64,000 nucleotides of DNA, taken from NCBI GenBank assembly GCA_003116975.1, contig BGKB01000092.1, positions 1 through 64,000 of the forward strand. Direction: 5' to 3'. Position numbers and translations under genes: made by a program. A model generated the notes under the pieces. The model saw nothing but the letters and a program-made list of their open reading frames with translations, had not been told where the DNA came from and did not search any database. Below are positions 17,711 through 27,830 of the stretch, one piece after another. How positions within the stretch are numbered: position 1 is the first letter of the stretch; the number at the start of each line of letters is the position of its first letter. This DNA comes from Aurantiochytrium sp. KH105 (lineage: Eukaryota > Sar > Bigyra > Thraustochytrida > Thraustochytriidae).

Positions 17711-19351
17711 CTACACAGACATTTCCATCTTGATGGTCTTGTGTGGCTTGTAGCCCACGAGCTCAAGATCTTCGTACTTGAAGCCATCAATGTCAGTGTT
17801 GTCCGTGTTGATCTTGAGCGTGGGAAAGGGGCGGGGGTCACGCAACAACTGCTCTTTGAGCGGCTCGACGTGATTTTTGTAAATGTGACAGTCGCCAATC
17901 ACGTGAATGAATTCGCCCGCGCGCAAGCCCGTGCACTTTGCAAGGAGGTGCGTGAGCAAGGCGTAGGAGGCAATGTTGAAAGGCACGCCAAGACCAATGT
18001 CACCAGAACGCTGGTACATTTGGCACGAAAGCTCGCCCTTTGAGACATAGAACTGAGCAAACATGTGGCAGGGCGGAAGCGCCATAAGGTGGAAGGCAGC
18101 CGGGTTCCACGCCGAAAGGATCATACGACGATCGTTGGGGTTGGTTTTGATCGTGTGCACAAGCTGCGCAAGCTGGTCGACACCCTTGCCCGAGTAGTCA
18201 TCGTGCATAGTAGTGTAGTCCGCGCCAAAGTGCCGCCACTGAAAACCATAGACGGGGCCGAGGTCACCTTCCTCTCGGTCTGTGAGGCCAATCTTGTCGA
18301 GATATTCACGAGACCCGTTGCCATCCCAAATGTGAATGTTCTTTTCTTGCAGTGTCTTGGCGCTCGTGTCGCCTGACATGAACCAGAGAAGCTCCTCGGC
18401 GACGCCGCGCCAAAAGACGCGCTTCGTCGTGAGAAGCGGGATGGTGTCGTTGCGAAGGCTGAAGCGCATCGTCGTGCCAAAAGTGGACAAGGTGCCAGTG
18501 CCAGTGCGATCGCCGCGGTCATCACCGTGCTCAAGAACATAACGCACCATGTCCAAGTATTGAAGTTCCTCGTGACACGAGGAGCGTTTGGTGACAGGGT
18601 GTGCGATGGGCGGGCGCGCGTTCTCCGTAAAAGGAGCCTCGGTTTCAGCTTCGGGAGAATCCGTAGTGGCAGCCGCCGGTTCTGGGCTCGTCGAGCGACG
18701 ACGATCGGAGGCCTCGGCGGCAGGGTCCACATCTGCCTCGCTCGTCTTGCGTACAAAGTGCAGAAACTCGTACTGGATGCCATCTTCTTCCTGCCGACCC
18801 TCGGGAGCGAGTTCCGGATGTCCAGCGCATCGAAAGACCGCCTCGTCAATTTTAGGAAAGAACGTGTCGCACTTGAAGTCACCGTAGACACGCGTGAGAA
18901 ATACGGAATCGCAAGCTTCGTGCGCAAGTGCCTCAGCGTACACGCTGGCGCCACCAATGACGATGGCGCGCTCGACATCAGGGCGCGCGCTGAGCTCCTT
19001 GAGTGCGGCATCAAGACTGGCGAAAATATCGACCTCCTTGGGAATGTCGAGCTCCTTCCGCACAGCCTCGGCGCCTGACTTGTCGGCGGCCCGAGTCGAA
19101 AGCACGACGTTAACGCGTCCTTCGAGCGGACGCATCTTGGCGGGAATGCTTGTCCACGTTTTTCTGCCCATAATGACGGCGTTCTTCTTGCCCTCTTCGC
19201 GCGCCGTGCTCGTCAACAGCTTAAAGACGCGCAGCTCGTTGCGCAGGCGCCAGGGGAGTCTGCCTTCGATCCCAATGCCGCTGCCGCTCTCTGCCACGGC
19301 TACCGCCAGGCTCACCGGCAGGCACGCCGCCTTGCCGACGTTCCCGCTCAT
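17711..19351 (-). CDS. DHFR-TS: Bifunctional dihydrofolate reductase-thymidylate synthase
   Basis: 546 residues from the ATG at 19349-19351. N-terminal DHFR (about residues 10-205): [29 protein letters not shown] and [13 protein letters not shown] are the folate and NADPH motifs. A Ser/Pro/Glu-rich linker of about 60 residues follows. C-terminal TS (about residues 265-546): [20 protein letters not shown], the nucleophile Cys in [30 protein letters not shown] and the extreme C-terminus KIKMEMSV-type tail (here KTIKMEMSV). TS converts dUMP to dTMP using methylene-tetrahydrofolate, and DHFR regenerates tetrahydrofolate. The fused enzyme is characteristic of plants, alveolates, stramenopiles and kinetoplastids and absent from animals and fungi, so it informs the host assignment. 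All catalytic motifs are intact. Confidence 0.97.
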   Translation of the reverse strand: MSGNVGKAACLPVSLAVAVAESGSGIGIEGRLPWRLRNELRVFKLLTSTAREEGKKNAVIMGRKTWTSIPAKMRPLEGRVNVVLSTRAADKSGAEAVRKELDIPKEVDIFASLDAALKELSARPDVERAIVIGGASVYAEALAHEACDSVFLTRVYGDFKCDTFFPKIDEAVFRCAGHPELAPEGRQEEDGIQYEFLHFVRKTSEADVDPAAEASDRRRSTSPEPAAATTDSPEAETEAPFTENARPPIAHPVTKRSSCHEELQYLDMVRYVLEHGDDRGDRTGTGTLSTFGTTMRFSLRNDTIPLLTTKRVFWRGVAEELLWFMSGDTSAKTLQEKNIHIWDGNGSREYLDKIGLTDREEGDLGPVYGFQWRHFGADYTTMHDDYSGKGVDQLAQLVHTIKTNPNDRRMILSAWNPAAFHLMALPPCHMFAQFYVSKGELSCQMYQRSGDIGLGVPFNIASYALLTHLLAKCTGLRAGEFIHVIGDCHIYKNHVEPLKEQLLRDPRPFPTLKINTDNTDIDGFKYEDLELVGYKPHKTIKMEMSV

Positions 19352-19666
19352 GCTGCCACGCGCTTCCGCTCTCTCCCGCACCGCACCGCGTCGTGCGCCT
19401 GTCGTCGCGAGTCCACCTTCGTCCGCCGACTCGTGCTTGATATTGTTTTGCTACCCGCTGTCGGTCTTGGTCACCTAACGACCATCCTAACCACCATGAC
19501 CAGCCTTTCCCCCAAAAAAACAAAAGGGGGGACGCAAGACAACTTTTGGTGGGCCATTGTAGCAAAGGCAAGAAGATGATGCAAAAGAGTTGCTGGTTGA
19601 TGCACATGATGTTGACCGCCAACGTAACGTAAATCACCAGAGCAGAACCAAGGGTAATTTGTTTGT
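19352..19666. other. Short intergenic region upstream of DHFR-TS
   Basis: 315 bp between two minus-strand genes: promoter of DHFR-TS and 3' region of the membrane protein. Contains a CCCCCAAAAAAACAAAAGGGGGG inverted run near 19507-19530. No gene. Confidence 0.5.
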
Positions 19667-21667
19667 TTACATGGCAAAGGAGATATTGAGGCTGGGGGGA
19701 CAGCTTGCCGTGATCTCGGCGTGCGCGACCTTCATGAGAGTTAAGGGGGACACCGGAGGGGCGGGAAGGGAGGAAGACGCCATCACTTCTTGACCTGGCG
19801 GATCAAAATACGGAATGGCAGCATAGTCGTACAATGCGGGCGGCTGCATGACCGGGTCCGCGCTGTTATAGGCGTCGTGCACAAACTGCATGCGAAAGAT
19901 GGAGTGTTGCTTGAGAGCAAAGTCCTTCCCGAACAAGGTCTTGCGGAAATAAGGAGAATCGCGAGATATCCACCGTCGAGGCGGCGCGCGGTTGAAAGCA
20001 AGAACTGCAATTTCGTCGCCCTTGTCCACGCGTATAGAGTCCAGACAGCGAAGAGCGACACGCTTGTCATACGCCAAACATTCGCCCGTCTCCTCGTAGC
20101 CATTGCAATCGAAGATGACGCTTGGCTTGGTCATCTCACAAACAAGCTCTACATTTTCTGCTTCCATAACAGCTGTCAGAACTTTCTTCTTTGCAGCGTC
20201 CATGGACCCGCCGAGTTGACTGTTGCACTCAATCAAGCTTGGCAGGGCCAGCTGATTACGGAAAGGCTCAAGCGTAAGAAATGCATTTTTGCCACGAAAG
20301 ACAAAAACCGAGTCTGCCATGGTCTGGTGCGTATGAACGTGAAACTCACGCGCCGTGCCTGCAAAAGGAAAACGAAAGCGATGCCACATGACTGAGTGAC
20401 TTGGGTCGGCCGGAAGATCATATGTGCAAGGTCCCGTGCCGAGGCAGCCGTTGCCCGAGTGCAGATAGGTTACGGGGCGGGCAGGGGTGGCGTCCTTGTG
20501 CAAAATGACAGCATCGAGGTAAATTCCTGACAACGTTTCGTTTAGAACATTGTTCAGGTCGAAATCCCCGGAGAACCCTGTTTGCTGGTCGTATATGAGG
20601 TGGCCCTCGTCGTCGGCAAGCTCATCCAGCAGACACGCGAGACCGCCTTCGGAAGCCTGGCATTCACTGTCGCCATGTGCTTGCACAAGTACATGGTGCA
20701 AGTCGCTGTTTGATTGGTATCCGTGAAGCGTTTTCTTCGCAAGCTCGCTCCGCGCAGTGTAAGCGAAAAGGTGAGCGTGATGAATATGCAGGGGCGGATA
20801 ACCGATGGCAGTCCCATTCGCAAATGTTGGAAGAAACATGCCACCCATGACAGAAAAGGTTTTGCCCATGTGACTTCGACGAAGACCACCCACATCTTGC
20901 CAGGATCCCGAAGCCCAATCATAGCCACCGGGCATGTAAAAAGGACCGACCCGATCAATCGTGACGGTGACACCCTCTCGAGAGGGATCAGGAAAATGAC
21001 AGACCTGGTGCAAGAGCAATAGCTTCGTGGAACATTTCCGGTGGGGCTCCTTGCAGAGGACGAATTTTCTTCCAGAGGTTGAGCCTTTGATGAGCTGCCA
21101 GCCGGTCTCATCCGGTTCCTCCTGACTCTCGACGTTCCTGGTTAGCTCCAGGTGCCGGTCGAATTGTCCGCAGAATTTTGCTCGTGCTTCCATGAGTTCA
21201 TCGAATCGTTTCCGTTTCCGCTTGATGCGTTCTTGGTCATGAATGAGAACCTTGTACTTGGGATCCGTTCCGAGTAGCGTTGTCGACCGGTCCTGCAGGT
21301 ACAGATCCCATTCTTCGCGCGGAACAGCGCCGTTTGGGCTGTCGATAAGCTGTTTGGAAGACGATGTAAGACCGTCATCGTTCCATGTCGTTGCGGCTGC
21401 AAAGAAGATTATGAGCGCAAAGACGAGGCTGCCCGCACCAAGGGCCATCCTCGTGACTTTGGCGTGTCTCGCCGCGTCGGATGTCGCCTGCTCATCCTTT
21501 GCGTCAGAGATGAAGGGATCTTTGGTGGGCACGAATGCCTCTGTTTCCTCTTGTCCTTTCTCCTCGAGCTGCTCATTTTCTTCGGGTGCTGTGCGAGTGG
21601 CTGCGGCTTTTTCACCACCTGAGGCCAGCGGCACGCGGACGTCCTCGCCGTCCTCCTCGGCCTTCAT
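19667..21667 (-). CDS. Single-pass membrane protein with histidine-cluster lumenal/extracellular domain
   Basis: 666 residues from the ATG at 21665-21667. An ATG at 21865 extends the frame by 66 residues, but a TATA-like CCTTTAAATAC on the minus strand lies between the two, which favours the inner start. Layout: acidic cytosolic N-terminus of about 75 residues, one transmembrane helix (ALGAGSLVFALIIFFAAA), then a large ectodomain with many Cys. Two His clusters stand out: YPPLHIHHAHLFAY (near 20775-20800) and EFHVHTHQTMADS (near 20325-20350). Their spacing and HxH form suggest metal binding and loosely recall the HHM and HTH sites of copper type-II monooxygenases, but I cannot establish homology. 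Type II topology is inferred. Family not recognised. Confidence 0.75.
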   Translation of the reverse strand: MKAEEDGEDVRVPLASGGEKAAATRTAPEENEQLEEKGQEETEAFVPTKDPFISDAKDEQATSDAARHAKVTRMALGAGSLVFALIIFFAAATTWNDDGLTSSSKQLIDSPNGAVPREEWDLYLQDRSTTLLGTDPKYKVLIHDQERIKRKRKRFDELMEARAKFCGQFDRHLELTRNVESQEEPDETGWQLIKGSTSGRKFVLCKEPHRKCSTKLLLLHQVCHFPDPSREGVTVTIDRVGPFYMPGGYDWASGSWQDVGGLRRSHMGKTFSVMGGMFLPTFANGTAIGYPPLHIHHAHLFAYTARSELAKKTLHGYQSNSDLHHVLVQAHGDSECQASEGGLACLLDELADDEGHLIYDQQTGFSGDFDLNNVLNETLSGIYLDAVILHKDATPARPVTYLHSGNGCLGTGPCTYDLPADPSHSVMWHRFRFPFAGTAREFHVHTHQTMADSVFVFRGKNAFLTLEPFRNQLALPSLIECNSQLGGSMDAAKKKVLTAVMEAENVELVCEMTKPSVIFDCNGYEETGECLAYDKRVALRCLDSIRVDKGDEIAVLAFNRAPPRRWISRDSPYFRKTLFGKDFALKQHSIFRMQFVHDAYNSADPVMQPPALYDYAAIPYFDPPGQEVMASSSLPAPPVSPLTLMKVAHAEITASCPPSLNISFAM

Positions 21668-22276
21668 TTCTTGATCAAGAGGTATATGACTTCTTTCCAC
21701 GCACAAGAGCAGCGCGAGGAAAGTGGTGGCGCTGGCAGCAGGAGCAGCACCGGCAACGGCGGCCACGGACGCGCGCGGCCAGGGTATCGCGAGCCGGCCG
21801 CGGCGACGCGCCACAGTATTTAAAGGTTCTGCCCGGCGAAAAAAACGTGATGTGCGTGTACACATTTGTTTTTAAGGTCTCGGGTGGTCGGTCGGAGGCA
21901 CCTAATCGGGGTCCCCGGTTCTTCGTCGAGAGAACGTGGAGAAGGCGAGAGCACGCGAGCACCCGGGGCCCGACGCGAGACGGATTCAAGGTGATAAATA
22001 ATGGAGAGAGACACGTCTCTTGAGGCAGATACCAAATCTGCGCTAAAAGTCTTTCTTTTTCTGGTGTGGCTATAGGCCTAGTTGCTGGCAAAGTTGTTCG
22101 TTCCTGCATGCAGTGCATGCGCTCCAGGTAGTATCAAGATTTTGGAGAAGAGCAGCAAGAAAACAGTATGACTGGAAGGAGAGAATGGCAACTTTGCGAC
22201 CATTGCGCAGCACAAGAACATCGATAAGTCTGACGCGATGTAGCTGAAGACCGTCCGCGGACCTGCCATCGGCGCG
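21668..22276. promoter_or_regulatory. Divergent promoter region (membrane protein / HROB-like gene)
   Basis: Contains the TATA-like motif agtatttaaagg at about 21815-21827, which read on the minus strand is CCTTTAAATACT and lies about 150 bp before the preferred start of the membrane-protein gene. Frame-open sequence across it is judged non-coding. Confidence 0.45.
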
Positions 22277-24397
22277 ATGACCGACCTCGAAAGGTCTGAC
22301 TTGCGACGCGCTGGTTTGACTCTCGCTGCCCCCATGTCGGGCATAAAGCATGCAAAAGCGCTTCGAGCACAGAACGTGGAGCTCGCGCGCTTGCAGTGCT
22401 GGCGCGCGAGGATGGCGGACCCGGAGGAGGCGGCGCGCGCGGCGTCGCAGGCCGAGTCGGTCTTCTCGTACGGCAACCTATCGTTCTCGAGCTCGCAGCC
22501 GCAGGCCGAGCGCAGCCGCAAGAGAGCGGCACGGCGGGAAAGCAACCACCGCGAGCACAACGGGGACCACGCACGGCGGAACCGGCGCGAGCGCGACGGC
22601 GGCCAAGCGCCTCGGGACGCAGAGGATGCTGGACCAGGATCAGGAGCACGCGATGGCCGCAAATGTCAGACCAGCGAGGCGAAAGCTGCCGAAGGCGAGG
22701 AAGAGCCGCGCAAAGGTCGCAAGGTCCGCAAGTCACATGTTTTTTGGGCGGCGCGCGCCAACGCGGCCATCAGCAGCGACTTTTGTCTAAAGCTTTCTTC
22801 GCAAGAGGTGCAAAGTATGGGCCAGACGGCAAAGCTAGGTCTGCGGCAAGACTTTCGACCGCCGCGACAAGCGCCCGTCGCCGCATCCCGATTTGACGTC
22901 CGGGCTGATGACGCGGCGCAACTTCAAGGAACCATCTTTGAACAACCTGCGCCACGAGCAGCAAAGAGACCTGATCATGGAAATGACGATGCATTCGGAG
23001 AAACGTCCCGTCTTGTCCAATCCACGTTGTCCTTCGCCACGGCTCCTAAGCGCTCGCGCACGAGCAAGTGCTTTGACGTTGCGCCGGTCGACGAGGATGA
23101 GGCCGCACTAAGTGGGACCGAGCCGGAACGCTCGGCAGACGGGCTCGCCGCAGAGGCTGAGGCACGGCAGCGGCGCAATCCCTTTGAATCCGCGCCCTGG
23201 CGCATGGTACAAAGACGATTTCCTTCAGCCTTGGAGGAGTATTCTGTGCGAGCCATTCTGGAGAACCGTCTTGGGAATGCGAGAAAGGTTCCCACTCTGG
23301 CCGTGATCGTGCTCAAGACGCACTACCTCGAAGAAGGTGCGACCTGTGTTCTCGCGGATCCAACGGGTGAAATTGAATCAGAGGTCCACCCACAAGTTCT
23401 TAGTTCAGACCAGTACGATTTCGTCGAAGGCTGCGCCGTCGTGCTCAAGGACTTTACTGTCTTTCGTGCGCACTTGAATCGTGAAGGCTATGCAAGTCAC
23501 TCCGTCATCATTACACCGCGCAATATCGAGCGACTTTTTGGCGCAAACGAGATGACGGATACGCAAGATCAAGCGCATGTTGACATCGAAGACAAGCAGC
23601 CTGTCGACGCGGAAGACGACAGCGATCTTGTGGGCTGGCTATCGGGCAACGCGGCAGAGGACGAGGCAACGAAACAGTCTGATGAGGTCCATCATCGAGA
23701 GGATACAGAGTCGTCTCTGCGCTTGAAGCAATTTGAAGCCTTGCTCAGTTCCCAAGCATCATCGTCATCGCGAGAGCAAGAGCAAAAGCAAGAACAAAAG
23801 CAAAAGCAAAAGGAGAAACAGACGCAACATCAGGGGGAGAAGACGCCCGCAACGCCAGACGTGGGTAAAGAAACAAAAGCGATGGACCGGGGAAAGACGT
23901 TGATGTCCACAAAAATAGACCCTGCAACCACAGAGGATGCAAGCCCGCGCATGGAGCAAATGGAAACCATCCACGATTCACAAATGTCGGTGTCGGTTAA
24001 AGAACGCAAGACGCAGGGCCGAGAGCTCGAGAAGCCCCCAAAGCCGACTGTGGAAGGCAACACTACAACAGTGACAATTCACCAGCAAGACACTTTAGTC
24101 TCCTCCTCCTCCTCAAGGGACGACACCATTCTCGCAGGAACTGCAAGCTCGCGCATGAAGCAATTGGAGGTCATGCTGACGTCTCCGTGCGAAGGCGCCA
24201 AGCAAAATGCATCGCAGTCCTCTGATCCAGACTGCGCTTTTGCCTTCGCCTCGCAGGCTGCCACCGTCGCCGTCGCGGACCCAGCCACAACCACTACTGC
24301 CGCGACGCCCGCCATCGCTTCAACGCAAGCTTCCTCGTTCAACGATGATCGCTGGCTCGATGACGACGCCGACGCCGACGAGGACCTTTTCGCCTAA
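22277..24397 (+). CDS. HROB: HROB-like OB-fold protein (homologous recombination factor)
   Basis: 706 residues from the first ATG; an in-frame ATG at 22412 (MADPEEAARAAS) is an equally good start. The N-terminal 320 residues are basic and low complexity with a TLSFA-type short motif. Residues ~310-425 are the only globular part: FPSALEEYSVRAILENRLGN, then KVPTLAVIVLKTHYLEEGAT, CVLADPTGEIESEVH, GCAVVLKDFTVF and SVIITPRNIERLFG. This matches the OB-fold of HROB (C17orf53/MCM8IP), which loads the MCM8-MCM9 helicase during recombination repair: the shape K(I/V)P.LAV(V/I)...DPTGE...VH...G.VL.LK...VF....(Y)L.VTP.N is conserved. The C-terminus is disordered, with Gln/Lys repeats and a three-times repeated xRxKQxExxLxS motif, ending in an acidic tail DDDADADEDLFA. 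Nuclear role inferred. Confidence 0.7.
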   Translation: MTDLERSDLRRAGLTLAAPMSGIKHAKALRAQNVELARLQCWRARMADPEEAARAASQAESVFSYGNLSFSSSQPQAERSRKRAARRESNHREHNGDHARRNRRERDGGQAPRDAEDAGPGSGARDGRKCQTSEAKAAEGEEEPRKGRKVRKSHVFWAARANAAISSDFCLKLSSQEVQSMGQTAKLGLRQDFRPPRQAPVAASRFDVRADDAAQLQGTIFEQPAPRAAKRPDHGNDDAFGETSRLVQSTLSFATAPKRSRTSKCFDVAPVDEDEAALSGTEPERSADGLAAEAEARQRRNPFESAPWRMVQRRFPSALEEYSVRAILENRLGNARKVPTLAVIVLKTHYLEEGATCVLADPTGEIESEVHPQVLSSDQYDFVEGCAVVLKDFTVFRAHLNREGYASHSVIITPRNIERLFGANEMTDTQDQAHVDIEDKQPVDAEDDSDLVGWLSGNAAEDEATKQSDEVHHREDTESSLRLKQFEALLSSQASSSSREQEQKQEQKQKQKEKQTQHQGEKTPATPDVGKETKAMDRGKTLMSTKIDPATTEDASPRMEQMETIHDSQMSVSVKERKTQGRELEKPPKPTVEGNTTTVTIHQQDTLVSSSSSRDDTILAGTASSRMKQLEVMLTSPCEGAKQNASQSSDPDCAFAFASQAATVAVADPATTTTAATPAIASTQASSFNDDRWLDDDADADEDLFA

Positions 24398-24840
24398 ATT
24401 TTGGCACCGGCCCCCAGGAAACCTGACCGCCCTCGGCCAGCTCGACTTGCCATTTCTCCTCGCCGTCCGGGACGCTGCCGCTCCTGCGGGCTGGCTCTGC
24501 CGCGAACTTGGCTCCAAGCCGCCTCCACACCTATACCAGCAGTACAGTGCAGTGCAGTGCTGGTTATTCGAGTCGAGATTCTTCGAGAGTGTTCCAGAGT
24601 GTTCCAGAAGCTGGTTCTGGTTCTGGCTGGAAGGATCGCGAAGGAAGCACGGGCCGCCGCGTCCCGGACGAAGGAAAAAAGCGAAAGGGCCGCGGCGGGA
24701 CGCAGACGAAGGGCGAGGGAGAGAGCAAACCCGGAACTCGGAAAGCACGAAGACACGCATCGAGCGAGGAGGAAGGAAGAAGCACAGCAGCAGCAGCAGC
24801 AGCAGCAGCAAGAGCAGGAGCGACTGCGACCTGCGCCACC
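24398..24840 (+). promoter_or_regulatory. Hsp104 upstream region with heat-shock-element-like cluster
   Basis: At 24565-24627 TTC and GAA half-sites recur (attcttcgag, gttccagag, gttccagaag, ggttctgg), including a perfect inverted pair TTCCAGAA at 24602-24609. This is the core of a heat-shock factor site and is suitably placed about 230 bp before the Hsp104 ATG. An (AGC)n run at 24786-24810 lies in the presumed 5' leader. Function inferred from the gene it precedes. Confidence 0.55.
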
Positions 24841-27645
24841 ATGGACCCGTCCAAGTGGAGCGATGAGACGACCAAGGTGGTGAACGCCGCGCACGAACTG
24901 GCCGTGAGCAAGGGCCATGCGCAGCTGACGCCAGCAGTGGTGGCCGCGGCGATGCTGGAGCAGTCAGCCTCGCTGGGGGCGAGACTCGTGGACAGGGCTG
25001 GCGGCGACCGTGCGGGTCTGCTGCATGAAATTAATATGGCCGTGAGCAAGATGCCGACCCAGGATCCGCCCCCGGCGCAGCTTGCGCCCTCGAGCGGACT
25101 CCTCGGCGTCTTGCGTGCGGCAAGCAACTTTCAAAAGAAGCAAGGCGACTCGTTCTTGACCCTGGACAGTCTCCTCAAGGCGCTGGCGGGCGACGCCTCC
25201 CTCAAGTCAGCCTTTAAAAGCGCGGGCCTCACGCCAAGCAAGATCGAAGAGGCCGCCAAGGCAGCTCGCGGCTCAAGTAACAAGCAGGTTCACAGCCGCA
25301 GCGGCGAGCAGAATTTTGAGGCACTCGCCAAATACGGTCGGGATCTTACCCAAGCCGCCATGGACGGCAAGCTCGACCCCGTCATTGGCCGCGACCGCGA
25401 GGTCGCGCGTGTCGTACAAATCCTCTCGCGCAAGACCAAGTCCAACGCCATTCTCGTCGGCCCTCCCGGTGTCGGCAAGACCGCCATTTGCACCATGTTT
25501 GCCACGCGCATCGTCCAGGGTGATGTGCCCGAGTCAATTGTAAACTGCAAGCTCTGGGAGCTCGACGTGGCCGCGCTCCTGGCAGGGGCCTCTCATCGCG
25601 GCGAATTCGAGGAGCGCCTCAAGTCTGTGCTCAAGGAAATCGAGGAATCAGATGGCCAGATTATTCTCTTTGTGGACGAAGTCCACCTTCTCATGGGCGC
25701 AGGTGGCGGCCAGGGCGCAGCGGACGCGGCCAACATTCTCAAGCCCGCCCTTGCGCGCGGACTCAAGTGCATTGGCGCCACCACGCTCGACGAATACCAA
25801 AAGCACATCGAAAAGGACAAGGCCTTTTCGCGCCGCTTCCAAAAGGTGGATGTGCAGGAACCTAGCATCGAAGACACCGTTTCGATCCTGCGCGGTATCA
25901 AGGACAGCTACCAGTCCCACCACGGTGTGACGATCCAGGACGCAGCCGTGGTTCTGGCAGCCAAGCTTGCCAAGCGCTACGTTACGCAGCGGCGTCTTCC
26001 AGACTCGGCCATTGACCTTCTCGACGAGGCTGCTGCGCACGTTCGCGTCCAGCTCGACTCGCAGCCCGAAGAAATTGACCGTCTCGAGCGCCGCAAGCTG
26101 CAGCTCGAGGTCGAGGAGACGGCGCTCAAGCAAGAAAAGGACAAGGCCAGCAAGGAGCGTCTCAAGGCATGCCAGCGCGAGCTCAGTGCTATTGAAGATG
26201 AACTGCGCCCTCTTCGTCTCAAACACGCTGACGAGAAGAAGCGCGTCGACGAGCTGCGCCGCCTTCGCAACAAGATCAAGGAAGTTCATCTCAAGATCGC
26301 CCAGGCGGAGCGCGACCGCGACCTCACCAAGGTCGCTGACCTGCGCTATGGCGCTATCCCGGAACTCGAAGGCCAGCTCGAGCGGCTCACTGTCGAGGAT
26401 GCCAAGCGCAAACTCGAACAGGCGGACGACCGTCTCTTGACCGAAATCATTGGCCCCCAGGATATTGCCATGGTAGTCAGTCGCTGGACCGGCATTCCCG
26501 TGGACCGTCTGCAGAGCTCCGAGTCTGACAAGCTGCTCAAGCTCGCGGCTCGTCTCAAGACGCGCGTTATCGGCCAGGACACGGCCATTGACGCCGTTGC
26601 GGACAGCATCATTCGCGCACGCGCCGGTCTCGCGCCCGAAACGCGGCCCATTGCAAGTTTTCTCTTTCTCGGCCCTACAGGTGTCGGCAAGACCGAGTCG
26701 GTCAAGGCGCTTGCGCAGGAGCTCTTTGACGATCCCAACAGCATGGTGCGCATCGACATGTCCGAGTACATGGAGAAGCACGCTGTATCGCGTCTCATTG
26801 GCGCGGCGCCCGGCTATGTTGGCTATGAGGAGGGCGGCCAGCTTACCGAGGCGGTCAAGCGTCGCCCGTACACGGTGATCTTGCTGGACGAGGTCGAAAA
26901 GGCGCATCGCGACGTCTTCAATGTCCTGTTGCAGGTATTGGACGACGGCCGACTCACCGATGGCCAGGGCACGCTCGTTGACTTCCGCAACACGATCATC
27001 ATCATGACTTCCAACATTGGCAGCCAGTATCTGATTGATGCCGCGGCTGCAGCGCAATCGAGCAAGCGTCGTCGCATCTCCCAGAACCGTCCGGAGAGCG
27101 ACGGCGTTGTCGATGACGATGCCGACGATGTCGTCTCCGACGAGGGATCCATGGACCTGGACAATGCCAAGGCCTCGGTTATGCGCGAAGTGCGGGCACA
27201 CTTTCGTCCGGAGCTGCTCAACCGTCTCGATGACATTATCGTCTTTGAGCCTCTCGCGCAATCTCAGTTGCATTCGATTGCGGAGCAGCAGCTCGACGTG
27301 CTCACGCGTCAGCTCAAGGTAGACCGCAATGTGACCGTCAAGGCGACGCGCGACACTCTCGACTACATTGTCAGCGTTGCCTATGATCCGGCATATGGTG
27401 CCCGCCCGCTGCGTCGCTGGCTTGAGCGCCATGTGGGTACCGACATTGGTCGTCTCATTCTTTCTGGCGCAGTTGCGGACTCGGCGTACATTTCGATCGC
27501 AATGCAATCTGAGGCTGTGCCCAAGGGTATTACCAAGTCCATGCCTTCTCCGGGCTCGAGCGACCTGCGCTATGACATCACCATGTCAGCCCGCAGCAGT
27601 GACGAGTACGACACGGACACCCCGATGGCGGCTAGCAAATACTAA
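24841..27645 (+). CDS. HSP104: Hsp104/ClpB-type AAA+ disaggregase (cytosolic)
   Basis: 934 residues; the ATG at 24841 sits in a CGCCACCATGG context and begins the Clp N-domain ([17 protein letters not shown]). Upstream frame-open sequence is rejected. First AAA+ module: Walker [10 protein letters not shown], Walker [12 protein letters not shown] coiled-coil M-domain follows ([20 protein letters not shown]). Second AAA+ module: Walker [11 protein letters not shown], Walker [13 protein letters not shown], arginine-finger region [11 protein letters not shown]. Hexameric Hsp104/ClpB threads aggregated protein through its pore with Hsp70. No transit peptide, so cytosolic/nuclear. Odd: an acidic insertion of about 45 residues in the second AAA+ module, between [10 protein letters not shown] and VMREVRAHF, begins with the basic patch [11 protein letters not shown]. 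The C-terminus ends DTPMAASKY rather than the DDLD of yeast Hsp104. Confidence 0.95.
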   Translation: MDPSKWSDETTKVVNAAHELAVSKGHAQLTPAVVAAAMLEQSASLGARLVDRAGGDRAGLLHEINMAVSKMPTQDPPPAQLAPSSGLLGVLRAASNFQKKQGDSFLTLDSLLKALAGDASLKSAFKSAGLTPSKIEEAAKAARGSSNKQVHSRSGEQNFEALAKYGRDLTQAAMDGKLDPVIGRDREVARVVQILSRKTKSNAILVGPPGVGKTAICTMFATRIVQGDVPESIVNCKLWELDVAALLAGASHRGEFEERLKSVLKEIEESDGQIILFVDEVHLLMGAGGGQGAADAANILKPALARGLKCIGATTLDEYQKHIEKDKAFSRRFQKVDVQEPSIEDTVSILRGIKDSYQSHHGVTIQDAAVVLAAKLAKRYVTQRRLPDSAIDLLDEAAAHVRVQLDSQPEEIDRLERRKLQLEVEETALKQEKDKASKERLKACQRELSAIEDELRPLRLKHADEKKRVDELRRLRNKIKEVHLKIAQAERDRDLTKVADLRYGAIPELEGQLERLTVEDAKRKLEQADDRLLTEIIGPQDIAMVVSRWTGIPVDRLQSSESDKLLKLAARLKTRVIGQDTAIDAVADSIIRARAGLAPETRPIASFLFLGPTGVGKTESVKALAQELFDDPNSMVRIDMSEYMEKHAVSRLIGAAPGYVGYEEGGQLTEAVKRRPYTVILLDEVEKAHRDVFNVLLQVLDDGRLTDGQGTLVDFRNTIIIMTSNIGSQYLIDAAAAAQSSKRRRISQNRPESDGVVDDDADDVVSDEGSMDLDNAKASVMREVRAHFRPELLNRLDDIIVFEPLAQSQLHSIAEQQLDVLTRQLKVDRNVTVKATRDTLDYIVSVAYDPAYGARPLRRWLERHVGTDIGRLILSGAVADSAYISIAMQSEAVPKGITKSMPSPGSSDLRYDITMSARSSDEYDTDTPMAASKY

Positions 27646-27830
27646 AGTTTGAAGTGTAGAGAACGAACACAAAATGCATGTACTATCTTTTTATTCGCCT
27701 CAGCTGCAGATTCTCATCTCTTGAATTTTCTCGTTGCCGTCTGTGTGTGGCTGCACTGGGTGGTGTTATGATTAAAAAATCTTGTTGTCCTGCCTTGCAT
27801 TCTAAATCGACGGTCTCAGGAAAATTCGTT

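Noticed and set aside
25648-27507. 619-codon open frame antisense to Hsp104
   Set aside because: Same effect of codon bias; the protein lacks any recognisable fold while the sense strand is an intact AAA+ protein.
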